Part shown: positions 1 to 6,303 of the stretch, in pieces | Layout of the letters: each line of letters opens with the position of its first letter | Numbering within the stretch: the stretch's first letter is position 1 | Source: an uncultured Oscillospiraceae bacterium | GTDB lineage: Bacteria > Bacillota > Clostridia > Oscillospirales > Oscillospiraceae | Direction of reading: 5' to 3' | NCBI GenBank assembly: GCA_934565415.1 | Contig: CAKTHQ010000026.1 | Coordinates: 1-30,413 of the forward strand | DNA: 30,413 nt | Notes under the pieces: generated by a model | The model's input: only the letters and a program-made list of their open reading frames with translations | Databases searched by the model: none | What the model was told of the DNA's origin: nothing | Position numbers and translations under genes: made by a program

Positions 1-96
<96 letters not shown>

Positions 97-97
<1 letters not shown>

Positions 98-144
98 AAA
101 AGTGCCTAGTTTTCCGAAAAAACAAGGAAAACTAGGCACTTTTT
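97..144 (+). terminator. Perfect 19-bp stem-loop directly after the tRNA-like 3' half
   Basis: Bases 97-115 are perfectly complementary to 126-144 with a 10-nt loop. The stem starts with a run of A and ends in a run of T, so it can act as an intrinsic terminator in both directions. Its place immediately after CCA fits a tRNA terminator carried along with the half gene. Confidence 0.85.
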
Positions 145-236
145 CGATTTTTCGTATTTCGGGAAAAATTGCTTCTACAGGGCAATGGAGCTGTTGTTTG
201 GGCATCTGATTCCAGAAAGAAATTTTGTGCTTTTTG

Positions 237-329
237 GCTAACAGTGTTAGCTAGAAATGAACGATTTTGCTAACAAAAATGCCTATGTTGCTAACAAGAT
301 ACAAACCAGATGTTCTATTCTAGCTAACA
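237..329 (+). promoter_or_regulatory. Array of GCTAACA heptamers upstream of the first exported protein
   Basis: GCTAACA occurs at 237-243, 269-275, 290-296 and 323-329, and inverted as TGTTAGC at 245-251, which makes a palindrome with the first copy (one central base). Three direct copies extend to GCTAACAA. Start-to-start distances are 32, 21 and 33 bp, close to three, two and three helical turns. The array ends about 50 bp before the start codon at 379. It looks like a multi-site operator for a DNA-binding regulator; the regulator is not identifiable here. Confidence 0.5.
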
Positions 330-378
330 AAAAAAGTGTTTGGTTCATTTTCGCCTTATTTTTGAAAAGGAGAAATAT

Positions 379-888
379 ATGAGAAAACATATTAGAAAGT
401 GGATGTCTATTTTGATGGCGATTTGCCTTCTTTGTTCGGTTAGCACTCTTACCGCATTTGCGGAAGCAGCTGAGAAAAACCCAGTCGTTATTGGAGAATT
501 TGATGGCCTGCTGAGCGATTACTTGACTTCTAATGCGCCTGTCCCCGTGGCTGTTGCCAATGTTAGAATCAATTCCTATGCAACCTATGATGAGAATAAT
601 GGCATACAGGTTAAGGTAAAACTTTACGTTCCCTGGTTTGAGTTTCCAAAGCCTGAGTTTACTTCTATGAGCGGTACTGTTACGGTTGACTTAAATGGAG
701 CATCCGACTCTACATCGTTCTTTGAAATTGCAAACGGAGATGAAATAATTGAATCTGACGTTGATACCGGTGTCACTGGCAATTCTGGTGATTCTGGGAC
801 TGTTAGCGTTTCGGGGATTGCTACTGCAAACAATGCACTACTAGGTGGAGGTGCCTTTGGCATTTCCTACGGAATCACCATTCCCTAA
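379..888 (+). CDS. Exported protein of unknown function, 169 aa
   Basis: The start at 379 is chosen because AAAAGGAG lies just upstream (364-371) and because it places a classic Sec signal peptide at the N-terminus: basic MRKHIRKW, a hydrophobic core of about 18 residues, then TAFA before EAAEK, a likely signal peptidase I site. The mature part of about 140 residues is acidic, without cysteine, and rich in Val, Thr, Ser and Gly, as in beta-rich extracellular domains. It ends in a Gly-rich tail (LLGGGAFGISYGITIP). I do not recognise the family. Base composition is AT-rich like the rest of the island. The GCTAACA array upstream suggests controlled expression. It may belong functionally with the exported protein at 1168, but the two are separated by about 280 bp and a hairpin. 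Confidence 0.75.
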   Translation: MRKHIRKWMSILMAICLLCSVSTLTAFAEAAEKNPVVIGEFDGLLSDYLTSNAPVPVAVANVRINSYATYDENNGIQVKVKLYVPWFEFPKPEFTSMSGTVTVDLNGASDSTSFFEIANGDEIIESDVDTGVTGNSGDSGTVSVSGIATANNALLGGGAFGISYGITIP

Positions 889-960
889 TTTCAAACACAT
901 AAATAAACTGTAAATACTGAATAGGTAGCTTTAGAATAGTCAGTAAACACAAATCCCGAA

Positions 961-1002
961 GGGGCTGTCTGATACGATTGTAAAGTCATATTGGACAGCC
1001 CC
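961..1002 (+). terminator. Stem-loop with 9-bp arms between the two exported-protein genes
   Basis: GGGGCTGTC at 961-969 pairs with GACAGCCCC at 994-1002 around a 24-nt loop. There is no T run after it, so it is a weak intrinsic terminator at best. It is the only structured element in 889-1075. Confidence 0.4.
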
Positions 1003-1075
1003 GATGTGGTACTATAAAATGGGCATTATTGCGAAAACCATGACAGGTACGCGCCTTAAGCGCATTTTCTTTATG

Positions 1076-1104
1076 TTGACAAATACTGTATGGCATGATA
1101 CAAA
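1076..1104 (+). promoter_or_regulatory. Candidate sigma-A promoter for the 1168/2268 gene pair
   Basis: TTGACA at 1076-1081 is followed after 17 bp by TACAAA at 1099-1104. The predicted transcript would start near 1111, about 57 bp before the start codon. The -35 is consensus and the -10 is imperfect. Confidence 0.5.
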
Positions 1105-1167
1105 GAAATTGGGGAATGTTTCACCCTCTGTTTACCAACTCTCAGATAAAAAAGGAGGATACCTCAA

Positions 1168-2271
1168 ATGCACAGTGCTAGAAAACTGATTGCCGTTTTT
1201 ACTGTCCTTGTTTTCTCTCTGACCACATTCATTCCAACATTTGCTTCAGCATCGTCGGATACCGAAATGGATGCACTCACTGATTTTTTGACAATTGCAT
1301 TTACAACTGGTGATGCCATTTCCGAATTGGAATCATTTACGCAGATGGACTTTGAAATTTCAACACCAGAAACTTCGCTGGATACTGATTGGCAAAACAA
1401 TGCGAGAGCTTTTATTGAAGATTTCTTGAATCAAGTTCCCGACGCATACAGTGATGATGCGGATGTCTCTATGGCAGAGGCGCGTGCTATATCTATTTCC
1501 TATGCTATTAAATGCGCTAAAGATAGTGTTGATGCTGGCCGCGGTCACGATTTAGCTAAAGAAGCCGAGTATATGTTTTTATCACACTATGTAGACCGTA
1601 AAGACTATTTTTGGAATCAAGGAAAAGTGTCTTGTCTCCTCGATGGAGAGGTGATGTCGGGAGATTCCTCTAATGGTGCGTTTGCTATTTGGATTACCGA
1701 CTCAGATCGAAATGCGTACAATGCTTACATAAGTTCAACCAAGAATTCTGCTGATTTGCAAAGAATTGGAACTCTTGCAACCAGTGTTTATTCCATGTAT
1801 GGAAATCTAAAGTCACTCTACCAGTTTGGAAACGATATAACTCTTATTGGAAAGGCATCCAGAGGCGTAAGATCTTTTTTGACGCTAATAGATACCAAAT
1901 ACACTGGAAAAGATATAATTTCCGATTTTCAATACATAGTCAATGACGTCAATGCACGGAGGAGTAATGATCCAACGATCAAGGTTTCGGAATTGTTCCA
2001 TCAATATATGGAGGAAGGAAATATTTTTACAGACTATAGTTTGACAGACTATGAGTCTATGGTTCGTGCAGCACTTTCGATTGCTGCTGGATGCACACTT
2101 GGAGGATTGGCTGGTGCGGCAGCTGCGGCTACATCAACACTCGTCATTAATTCGCTTACTTTTACTGCTAAAACCTTCAAAGATTTCTTTAGCTATGTTG
2201 CATGGCTCGCACTTCAATACAGTTACAGTGGCCGTTTGGCGCTGCGTGCGTCTGATGCGTGGGGAATATGA
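1168..2271 (+). CDS. Exported 367-aa protein of unknown function with a C-terminal Gly/Ala-rich hydrophobic region
   Basis: A strong ribosome site (AAAAAAGGAGGA) precedes ATG at 1168. The N-terminus is a signal peptide (HSARK, then a long hydrophobic core, then PTFASA before SSDTEMD). The mature part is acidic and mostly helical in appearance. Near the C-terminus, residues 298-335 form a hydrophobic segment with a Gly/Ala stretch (TLGGLAGAAAAATS), followed by a second hydrophobic segment at about 341-360 containing several aromatic residues. Such Gly/Ala membrane-active segments occur in bacteriocin-like and pore-forming proteins, but I find no named domain. The stop overlaps the start of the next gene (ATGA at 2268-2271), so the two are translationally coupled. 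An exported effector with its membrane immunity protein is one reading; an exported structural or adhesion protein is another. Confidence 0.75.
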   Translation: MHSARKLIAVFTVLVFSLTTFIPTFASASSDTEMDALTDFLTIAFTTGDAISELESFTQMDFEISTPETSLDTDWQNNARAFIEDFLNQVPDAYSDDADVSMAEARAISISYAIKCAKDSVDAGRGHDLAKEAEYMFLSHYVDRKDYFWNQGKVSCLLDGEVMSGDSSNGAFAIWITDSDRNAYNAYISSTKNSADLQRIGTLATSVYSMYGNLKSLYQFGNDITLIGKASRGVRSFLTLIDTKYTGKDIISDFQYIVNDVNARRSNDPTIKVSELFHQYMEEGNIFTDYSLTDYESMVRAALSIAAGCTLGGLAGAAAAATSTLVINSLTFTAKTFKDFFSYVAWLALQYSYSGRLALRASDAWGI

Positions 2272-2618
2272 TAAGTATGGGTATGCTTGAGGGTTTATTG
2301 TCTTGCGTAAAGATGTATCTTGCCGCAATCATTATTTTTGCAATTGTCTTTTATGTCATTCATGTATTTCACCCGTATGACTGTAGACACGTTCCAAAAG
2401 ATTTCATACCGCCGGAAAAATGGCTTGGTTCTTTTTCTAAAGGCCAGTTTGTGCAGTATATCATTGCGGTATTTCTGTTCCCTATTCCATTCGTTTTGAC
2501 TGCGCTACTTACTTTTTGGAACATCTCGACAGATATTTCAATAACGGTAAGCACCATACTACTTCTGGCCATTATGTTTCTTTCCATAAGAATTGAGCGA
2601 AAAATAGACAGATGGTAG
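2268..2618 (+). CDS. Small membrane protein, 116 aa, three predicted transmembrane segments
   Basis: The start is set at ATG 2268, which shares ATGA with the stop of the preceding gene; a GTG nine bases upstream is possible but has no ribosome site of its own. Hydrophobic segments lie at about residues 13-33, 61-83 and 89-109, with a polar loop rich in His, Pro and Lys between the first two (HPYDCRHVPKD). The protein ends in a basic tail (RIERKIDRW), which suggests a cytoplasmic C-terminus. Size, topology and coupling to an exported protein resemble small immunity or anchoring proteins, but that is inference. I know no family with this sequence. Confidence 0.75.
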   Translation: MISMGMLEGLLSCVKMYLAAIIIFAIVFYVIHVFHPYDCRHVPKDFIPPEKWLGSFSKGQFVQYIIAVFLFPIPFVLTALLTFWNISTDISITVSTILLLAIMFLSIRIERKIDRW

Positions 2619-2665
2619 CGGTGACATACGGTGTGAGTGGCACTGCGAATTTTGGGGACTAACGA

Positions 2666-2858
2666 ATGAAAGAATGCCCATTTCTGCATGAGCTGTAGCT
2701 CCATATCAGTCATAGATTATTTCGATCAAATGGCTCGACTAGCAAATTTTGATGAATATGTTGAAAATGGAGATAATACAGAGGAATTGAAAGAGATGAA
2801 AAAAATGTTTGATGATTCCCCTGTTATTACATTTGATGAAGGTGATATAGAAGAATGA
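2666..2858 (+). pseudogene. Small frameshifted ORF with a CPxCxxC start, about 64 codons
   Basis: ATG at 2666 opens a frame reading MKECPF that stops after ten codons. Skipping one base near 2682-2685 joins it to the frame running HFCMSC... to the TGA at 2856-2858. The corrected product starts MKECPFCMSC, a zinc-ribbon-like pair of cysteines, and continues as an acidic peptide ending FDEGDIEE. The downstream frame also has its own ATGs at 2688 and 2730 (42 aa from the latter), so a shorter real gene cannot be excluded. I do not recognise the product. Confidence 0.35.
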
Positions 2859-3049
2859 GTAGGACTCGGCAGCTATCAAATAGCCACCGTGCCCCGGTTT
2901 CCTTATGGGTGCAGAGATTGGTTTGATATTCTATACTGCCAAATAGAGCAGATAAACATTAGGAGTATTCTCGTGCATTGTTAAGCAAATGAATATTTGC
3001 ATCCGGCAAAATTTATTGAATTGCCGAGTGCAAGTACAAATTGTTCGCT
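2859..3049. other. Intergenic stretch without a recognisable gene
   Basis: I see no supported coding frame or RNA here. A short inverted repeat CGGCAA/TTGCCG lies at about 3003-3026. The stretch sits between cargo-like genes and the conjugation-gene fragments and is probably rearrangement debris. Confidence 0.4.
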
Positions 3050-3341
3050 TTAGCTGGCAGGCATTCCATACCCCAGAATCACCCCACTCCCCAGCGCATA
3101 CTGCTTCTGTCTACACATATCCCTGGAATTGCCCTCTACGGTATAGACCACCCCATTGTCCACCTTTTCCACAATCCCAACATGGTCCGGCACACCGTCC
3201 TGGGTGGCCCAGTCGAAGAAGATGAGCATTCCGGGGGCCGGTTCTGTGGAGCCGTCCAGCCAGAGGCCACGCTGCTGGAACCACTGCATTCCAAAAACAC
3301 AGCCGGAGAATTTGGGGTAGGTGCCGCTGTCCAGGTATATT
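3050..3341 (-). pseudogene. C-terminal fragment of a CHAP-domain cell-wall hydrolase of a conjugative element
   Basis: Read on the minus strand, the frame begins directly after a TGA near 3341 with YLDSGTYPKFSGCVFG and ends GVILGYGMPAS. It holds the core of a CHAP/NlpC-P60-type amidase: PAPGMLIFFDW, DHVGIVEKV and VYTVEGNS, the last two around the catalytic His and the following strand. Proteins of this kind are found in Tn916/Tn1549-type elements, where they open peptidoglycan for the mating channel. The N-terminal half with the nucleophilic Cys is missing. The break coincides with the start of the oppositely oriented helicase fragment, so both were cut at one junction. Confidence 0.75.
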
Positions 3342-3902
3342 CATGGCTTTGAAGCTGATATTAAAACCGTGGAAGCACACCCGCAGATTGCCGATGGCTT
3401 TTGCGGCATGGAAATTAGGGGCAAAGTCTACACCGAAAAGGCAGATGCCGGTGAAATCCTCCTTGCGGCTTGCAAGGACACGAAAAGCTCCGATCCGGTT
3501 CCACTTGGCAGTTACCGTGGCTTTCAGATGGAGCTTTCGTTTGACAGCTTCCGGAACGAGTTTGATGTAATCCTGAAGGGCGCTGTGAGCCACAGAGTAG
3601 CCCTTGGCACGGATGCACGAGGAAATATCACCCGACTGGACAATGCCCTTGCAGGCATTCCTGAGCGCTTAGAACGAGCCAATGAGCAGTTGAATAACCT
3701 CTACAATCAGCAGGAAGCAGAACTGACAGCATAAAGTCAGCGACTGGCAGAACTGGATGCAGCCCTGAATATGGAGGACTCTGCGGAAAATCGTGACGAA
3801 AGGAGTGAGTCGGAGCGTCCTTCTGTGTTGGCTGATCTGAAATCCAAAGCGGAGCATATCCCGCCTGCAAAACACTCTGAACCCCGTGAGGAGGTGTTGT
3901 AA
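3334..3902 (+). pseudogene. C-terminal remnant of a large helicase/DNA-methylase protein of a conjugative element
   Basis: The frame reads YIHGFEADIKTVEAHPQ..., then GSYRGFQMELSFDS and DARGNITRLDNAL, which are signatures of the C-terminal part of the very large SNF2-helicase/N6-methylase proteins of Firmicutes conjugative elements. A TAA at 3732-3734 interrupts it. The same frame then continues SQRLAELDAALNMED...RPSVLADLKSKAEHIPPAK and stops at 3900-3902. Intact relatives carry a PFPQE-type segment where the stop lies, so a small deletion probably made it. The final stop overlaps the mobC start (TAATG), as in functional elements. The upstream, catalytic portion is absent. Confidence 0.8.
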
Positions 3903-4234
3903 TGGCAAAGCGAGACCAGGATGTTCATTTCCTTGCATCCAAGGAGGAGGTCGAGCGAATCCATGAGAAGATGGACGAGCTTGGCATCCGCAGCATGGGA
4001 GCCTATCTGCGGAAAATGGCTCTGGATGGGTACTGCATCAGACTGGATTTGCAGGATGTGAAAGCCCTGGTTTCGCTCCTGCGAATCTGCTCCAACAACC
4101 TGAACCAGTATGCCAAACGAGCGAACGAAACAGGCAGCATCTATCATGCTGACATTGAGGATTTGCAAAAACGACTGGAGGAAATCTGGACGGACATGAG
4201 AGAAGTTCTTGTTCGCCTGTCCTCGATCCAGTAA
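3902..4234 (+). CDS. mobC: MobC-family relaxosome accessory protein, 110 aa
   Basis: The product matches the bacterial mobilisation MobC family: an N-terminal arm (FLASKEEVERIHEKMDELG), the motif YLRKMALDGY and the C-terminal LLRICSNNLNQYAKRANETG block, of normal length for the family. MobC proteins bind the transfer origin and help the relaxase nick DNA. Translation is coupled to the remnant upstream (TAATG), with GAGGAGG as ribosome site. In intact elements a MobA-type relaxase follows at once; here a hairpin and a different gene follow, so MobC has lost its partner and is probably without function unless it acts with a relaxase elsewhere. Confidence 0.85.
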   Translation: MAKRDQDVHFLASKEEVERIHEKMDELGIRSMGAYLRKMALDGYCIRLDLQDVKALVSLLRICSNNLNQYAKRANETGSIYHADIEDLQKRLEEIWTDMREVLVRLSSIQ

Positions 4235-4235
4235 T

Positions 4236-4250
4236 CCGACAACTTGTCGG
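4236..4250. repeat. Short perfect inverted repeat after mobC, possible transfer-origin remnant
   Basis: CCGACAAcTTGTCGG has 7-bp arms around a single central base and lies two bases after the mobC stop, where the relaxase gene would be expected. Inverted repeats next to mobC are typical parts of transfer origins. A short terminator hairpin is also possible, although no T run follows. Confidence 0.35.
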
Positions 4251-4302
4251 GAAGTCGCAGCTGTGGTTGCGGCTTTTACATAAGGAAATACCCTTTCGTT
4301 GG

Positions 4303-4331
4303 TTGAAATATTCACATTGATACACTACAAT
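4303..4331 (+). promoter_or_regulatory. Candidate sigma-A promoter for the TIGR04076-like gene
   Basis: TTGAAA at 4303-4308 and TACAAT at 4326-4331 are separated by 17 bp, and lie about 85 bp before the start codon at 4417. Confidence 0.5.
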
Positions 4332-4416
4332 ATTGTTAAAGAAATTCGTCAGGAAACAGATTGATAAATCGGAATTTAACAGACAGAAAATTTTGGACGT
4401 AAAGGAGCTAATTTAT

Positions 4417-4827
4417 ATGAATTATGAATGCAGAATAACGGTATTGGAGACAAAGGTATTTCCGGAATTGCAGGAAAAGTATTTGGCTGATCCGAAATCC
4501 GGTCCGTGTCCTTGCTTCAAAGCGGGAGACACATTCCTGCTAAAAAGAACTCCAGAGCAGGATGATTTTTACCGCCTGATGAATGGCAAATTCTGCGGCG
4601 AGGCATGGGACGCTATCAGTCGATATGTTTATGCAGCCTTGCAGGGCGGTTCCATTATGCGCAAGTGGACAAATGACGACAGAATGATGATTGCCTGCTG
4701 CAATGATGGCACACGCCCCGTTATCTTCAAGATAGAGCGGATTGATATTCCGGAAAACGAAGAAGAAAAGCTGTGGTTGGAAAAGCAGAATTTCAAGAAC
4801 ACGGCGGATGATGCCTATACAGGCTGA
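4417..4827 (+). CDS. TIGR04076-family protein, 136 aa
   Basis: The start is placed at ATG 4417 because AAAGGAG (4401-4407) precedes it and because family members begin with a short strand like CRITVLETKV; the frame is open further upstream, but those residues do not fit. The protein shows the family signatures GPCPCFKAGD near the N-terminus, EAWDAISRYVYA in the middle and CNDGTRPVIFKIERI at the C-terminus, with conserved cysteines. The biochemical role is unknown. It has its own promoter and a weak terminator, and no link to conjugation, so it is probably a passenger gene of the island. The call rests on motif recognition, without alignment. Confidence 0.7.
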   Translation: MNYECRITVLETKVFPELQEKYLADPKSGPCPCFKAGDTFLLKRTPEQDDFYRLMNGKFCGEAWDAISRYVYAALQGGSIMRKWTNDDRMMIACCNDGTRPVIFKIERIDIPENEEEKLWLEKQNFKNTADDAYTG

Positions 4828-4866
4828 CAACTTCCAGTTTGACGAACTGAATCCGAAAAAACATTA

Positions 4867-4905
4867 GGGCGCAGAGGTGATAAAAAACTTTGCGTCCTTT
4901 CTTCT
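4867..4905 (+). terminator. Weak stem-loop with pyrimidine tail after the TIGR04076-like gene
   Basis: GGGCGCA pairs with TGCGTCC, with one G-T pair, around a loop of about 16 nt, and TTTCTTCTT follows. Confidence 0.4.
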
Positions 4906-4924
4906 TGCATAAGGGTTGACATCG

Positions 4925-4953
4925 TTGCGTTGCAGCAGATACCCTTGTACAAT
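4925..4953 (+). promoter_or_regulatory. Candidate promoter upstream of the 20-codon hydrophobic ORF
   Basis: TTGCGT at 4925-4930 and TACAAT at 4948-4953 are 17 bp apart. A better -35, TTGACA, lies nearby at about 4917 but with spacing too long for normal use with this -10; long spacing is seen in activator-dependent promoters of the MerR type. Confidence 0.35.
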
Positions 4954-4979
4954 GTAATTAGAAGAAAGGGGTTGAGCCT

Positions 4980-5042
4980 ATGAAGTTGGTATTGAAAATA
5001 TTGGCACTGCCGGTGCTGTTCGTTGTAAAAGTGATTACATAG
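4980..5042 (+). pseudogene. Truncated N-terminus of a small hydrophobic protein of conjugative elements, 20 aa
   Basis: ATG at 4980 follows GAAAGGGG and reads MKLVLKILALPVLFVVKVIT before TAG. The opening MKLVLKILA.PV resembles small membrane proteins often found in Tn1549-type elements, which continue with further hydrophobic sequence. Here the frame stops after the first segment, so it looks cut off. The resemblance is from memory and the ORF is very short. Confidence 0.35.
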
Positions 5043-5236
5043 AGGAATTTGCTTGCACTTGCAACGTCCACCGAAAATCGAAAGCCTTGCTAATTTCGAG
5101 CCAATCGGACGGTGTAAAATCCCTATGAAAATGCTTATGAAGCGTGATACCAGATAGGATTTGAAACAGTGAAAAACCTTGTATTTCCAAGGATTTTCTT
5201 GCACTGTGTTGCACTTGGTTTCATCGTATCGGGTCT
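5043..5236. other. Right end of the island, no supported gene
   Basis: No convincing plus-strand gene lies here. On the minus strand an open stretch reads ...DFTPSDWLEISKAFDFRWTLQ and stops near 5038. It looks protein-like but has no start, so it may be one more gene fragment of the element. The sequence runs directly into the tRNA half gene at 5237. Confidence 0.3.
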
Positions 5237-5282
5237 ACTCCTAAGCGGAAGGTCGTTGGTTCGAATCCAATTTGGGGTGCCA
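5237..5282 (+). repeat. tRNA-Arg(CCU)-like 3' half, right boundary repeat of the island
   Basis: The same parts as at 52-97 are present: loop CTCCTAA, then GCGGAAGG as in ordinary tRNA-Arg(CCU), T arm GTTGG/CCAAT around TTCGAAT, acceptor strand TTGGGGT, G and CCA. No 5' half precedes it. Relative to the left copy the T stem differs by paired changes (GA..TC against TT..AA), so both copies kept a pairable T arm while diverging, as expected from two different tRNA alleles and not from recent duplication. Sequence to the right is typical GC-rich host DNA, so this is probably the host end of the original tRNA gene. Confidence 0.75.
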
Positions 5283-5290
5283 TAAGCAGC

Positions 5291-5331
5291 GCCGGAGGCC
5301 TTTGGAAACAAGGGCTTCCGGCTTTTTCTTT
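5291..5331 (+). terminator. Terminator after the right tRNA half
   Basis: GCCGGA pairs with TCCGGC, with further GCC/GGC pairing inside, and TTTTTCTTT follows. This matches the terminator of a tRNA transcript. Confidence 0.75.
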
Positions 5332-5363
5332 CCATGATTGCCTTGGAAAAGACGTGCTGAGAT

Positions 5364-5573
5364 TCAAAGGCAGCCCCGCGGGGGGGTTCCCGGGGGGGCT
5401 GCCTTGCCATGGAGCCGGATCCAGGCATATTCGGGGCTGGAAACGGAAATCTCGATTTCAGGATTCTCCTGCATATCCTTGTAGACATCCTTGGTGCTGT
5501 TGGTGCAGAACCACAGCTTGCCGTTAAGCTCGCCGGCAAACATGAAGGGGCGGCACTTGGCCTTGCTTGACAC
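5364..5573 (-). pseudogene. Internal fragment of a pyridoxamine 5'-phosphate oxidase-like flavoprotein
   Basis: On the minus strand the frame reads KCRPFMFAGELNGKLWF, then CTNSTKDVYKDM, ENPEIEIS and WIRLHGKA, the central beta-barrel of small FMN-binding proteins of the pyridoxamine-phosphate-oxidase-like group, normally about 130-150 residues. Both ends are missing: the N-terminal strand is replaced by the promoter of the tetR gene, and after HGKA the frame enters a GC-rich hairpin and stops. It is a remnant next to the island boundary. It may once have been transcribed divergently from the regulator. Confidence 0.65.
5369..5403 (-). terminator. GC-rich stem-loop with runs of seven G
   Basis: GGCAGCCCC (5369-5377) pairs with GGGGCTGCC (5395-5403), and the interior CCGCGG and CCCGGG can pair further. 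Read on the minus strand it is followed by TTTGAATC, so it could end the fragment transcript. The G runs make this a place where sequencing errors are likely. Confidence 0.4.
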
Positions 5574-5595
5574 CCGGACCGAACCCCGGTATAAT
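5567..5595 (+). promoter_or_regulatory. Consensus sigma-A promoter of the tetR-type gene
   Basis: TTGACA at 5567-5572 and TATAAT at 5590-5595 with exactly 17 bp between them match the consensus fully. The predicted start point lies near 5602 and leaves a leader of about 20 nt, so a repressor bound here could block its own transcription. Confidence 0.8.
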
Positions 5596-5622
5596 GATAC
5601 AAATTCCAGTTAGGAGAATGCC

Positions 5623-6249
5623 ATGAGACAGGAAGATACCAAACAGAAAATTTTAGAGAAGGCTCTGGAACTGTTTGCGGAAAAGGGCTATGACTCCGTC
5701 AGTGTGGGTGAGATTGCCAAGGCGGTGGGCATTAAGGCTCCGTCGCTTTACAATCACTACCCCAGCAAGCAAGCCATCTTTGATGCCATTGTGGAGCAGA
5801 CGGCCCGGCAGTACGCTTCCGATACCGGGAAAATCCATGTCCACCTGCAGGATGCCCGGCTGGATGCGCCGGGCTTTGAAACCGTTTCCGAAGAGGACCT
5901 TTGGGAAAAGGTCCGGCTGATGTTTCTCTATTCCCTCCATACGGAGTCCATCAGTCGGTTTCGCAGGATGCTGACGATTGAGCAGTTTCGGTCCATGGAG
6001 CTGGCAGCGCTCTATTCCCGGCGGGTGGTGGAGCGGATGGTAGATTACCATGCCGCCGTGTTCCGCAGCCTCATGGAGGCAGGGACGATCCGGGAGGAGG
6101 ACCCGGAGGGGCTGGCTATGCAGTATGTGGCCCCCATCCTGACGCTGATCGGCATCTGTGACCGCCAGCCGGAGCGGGAAGCGGAGTGCCTGGAAAAGCT
6201 GCATACCCATGTATCCCTCTTTTACCGGATGGTACATTTGGAGAAATAA
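5623..6249 (+). CDS. TetR/AcrR-family transcriptional regulator, 208 aa
   Basis: Residues about 7-53 form the TetR DNA-binding domain: KILEKALELFAEKGYDSVSVGEIAKAVGIKAPSLYNHYPSKQAIFDAI, with the recognition helix at APSLYNHY. The remaining 150 residues are the variable ligand-binding and dimer part and give no hint of the ligand. Length is normal. TAGGAG lies seven bases before the start. A perfect-consensus promoter drives the gene and a bidirectional terminator follows it. The nearest possible target, a flavoprotein gene to the left, is now only a fragment, so the regulator may be autoregulated only or act elsewhere. Confidence 0.9.
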   Translation: MRQEDTKQKILEKALELFAEKGYDSVSVGEIAKAVGIKAPSLYNHYPSKQAIFDAIVEQTARQYASDTGKIHVHLQDARLDAPGFETVSEEDLWEKVRLMFLYSLHTESISRFRRMLTIEQFRSMELAALYSRRVVERMVDYHAAVFRSLMEAGTIREEDPEGLAMQYVAPILTLIGICDRQPEREAECLEKLHTHVSLFYRMVHLEK

Positions 6250-6294
6250 AGAAGAGGCGAACCTTTGGCACAGGCCATCGGTTCGCCTTCTTTG
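6248..6294. terminator. Bidirectional terminator between tetR and the pseudo-ATPase gene
   Basis: GGCGAACC (6256-6263) pairs with GGTTCGCC (6280-6287), and AAAGAA/TTCTTT extend the stem across a small bulge, giving a T run on each strand. It can stop both convergent genes. Confidence 0.8.
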
Positions 6295-6303
6295 ATAACG
6301 TGA

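Larger units (their letters stand above)
98..5236. mobile_element. Decayed integrated element (ICE/IME remnant) between two tRNA-Arg 3' halves
   Basis: The stretch lies between direct repeats of a tRNA-Arg(CCU) 3' half at 52-97 and 5237-5282. It is visibly AT-richer than the host sequence on the right. It contains conjugation-type gene fragments: a CHAP hydrolase tail at 3050-3341, a helicase/methylase tail at 3334-3902, MobC at 3902-4234 and a 20-codon hydrophobic ORF at 4980-5042. It also carries exported and membrane proteins that look like cargo. No integrase, relaxase, coupling protein or VirB4 gene is present, so it cannot move by itself. The opposed orientation of the CHAP and helicase fragments shows internal rearrangement. 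The ends are inferred from the repeats and not from a known empty site. Confidence 0.65.

Noticed and set aside
1004..1189. 61-codon plus-strand ORF
   Set aside because: No ribosome site, and it contains the candidate promoter and overlaps the start of the exported protein gene.
3111..3593. 160-codon minus-strand ORF
   Set aside because: It is the other frame of the CHAP and helicase fragments and has no own motif.
5135..5602. 155-codon minus-strand ORF across the tRNA half gene
   Set aside because: It runs through the tRNA half and terminator; such reading frames over tRNA sequences are a known annotation artefact.
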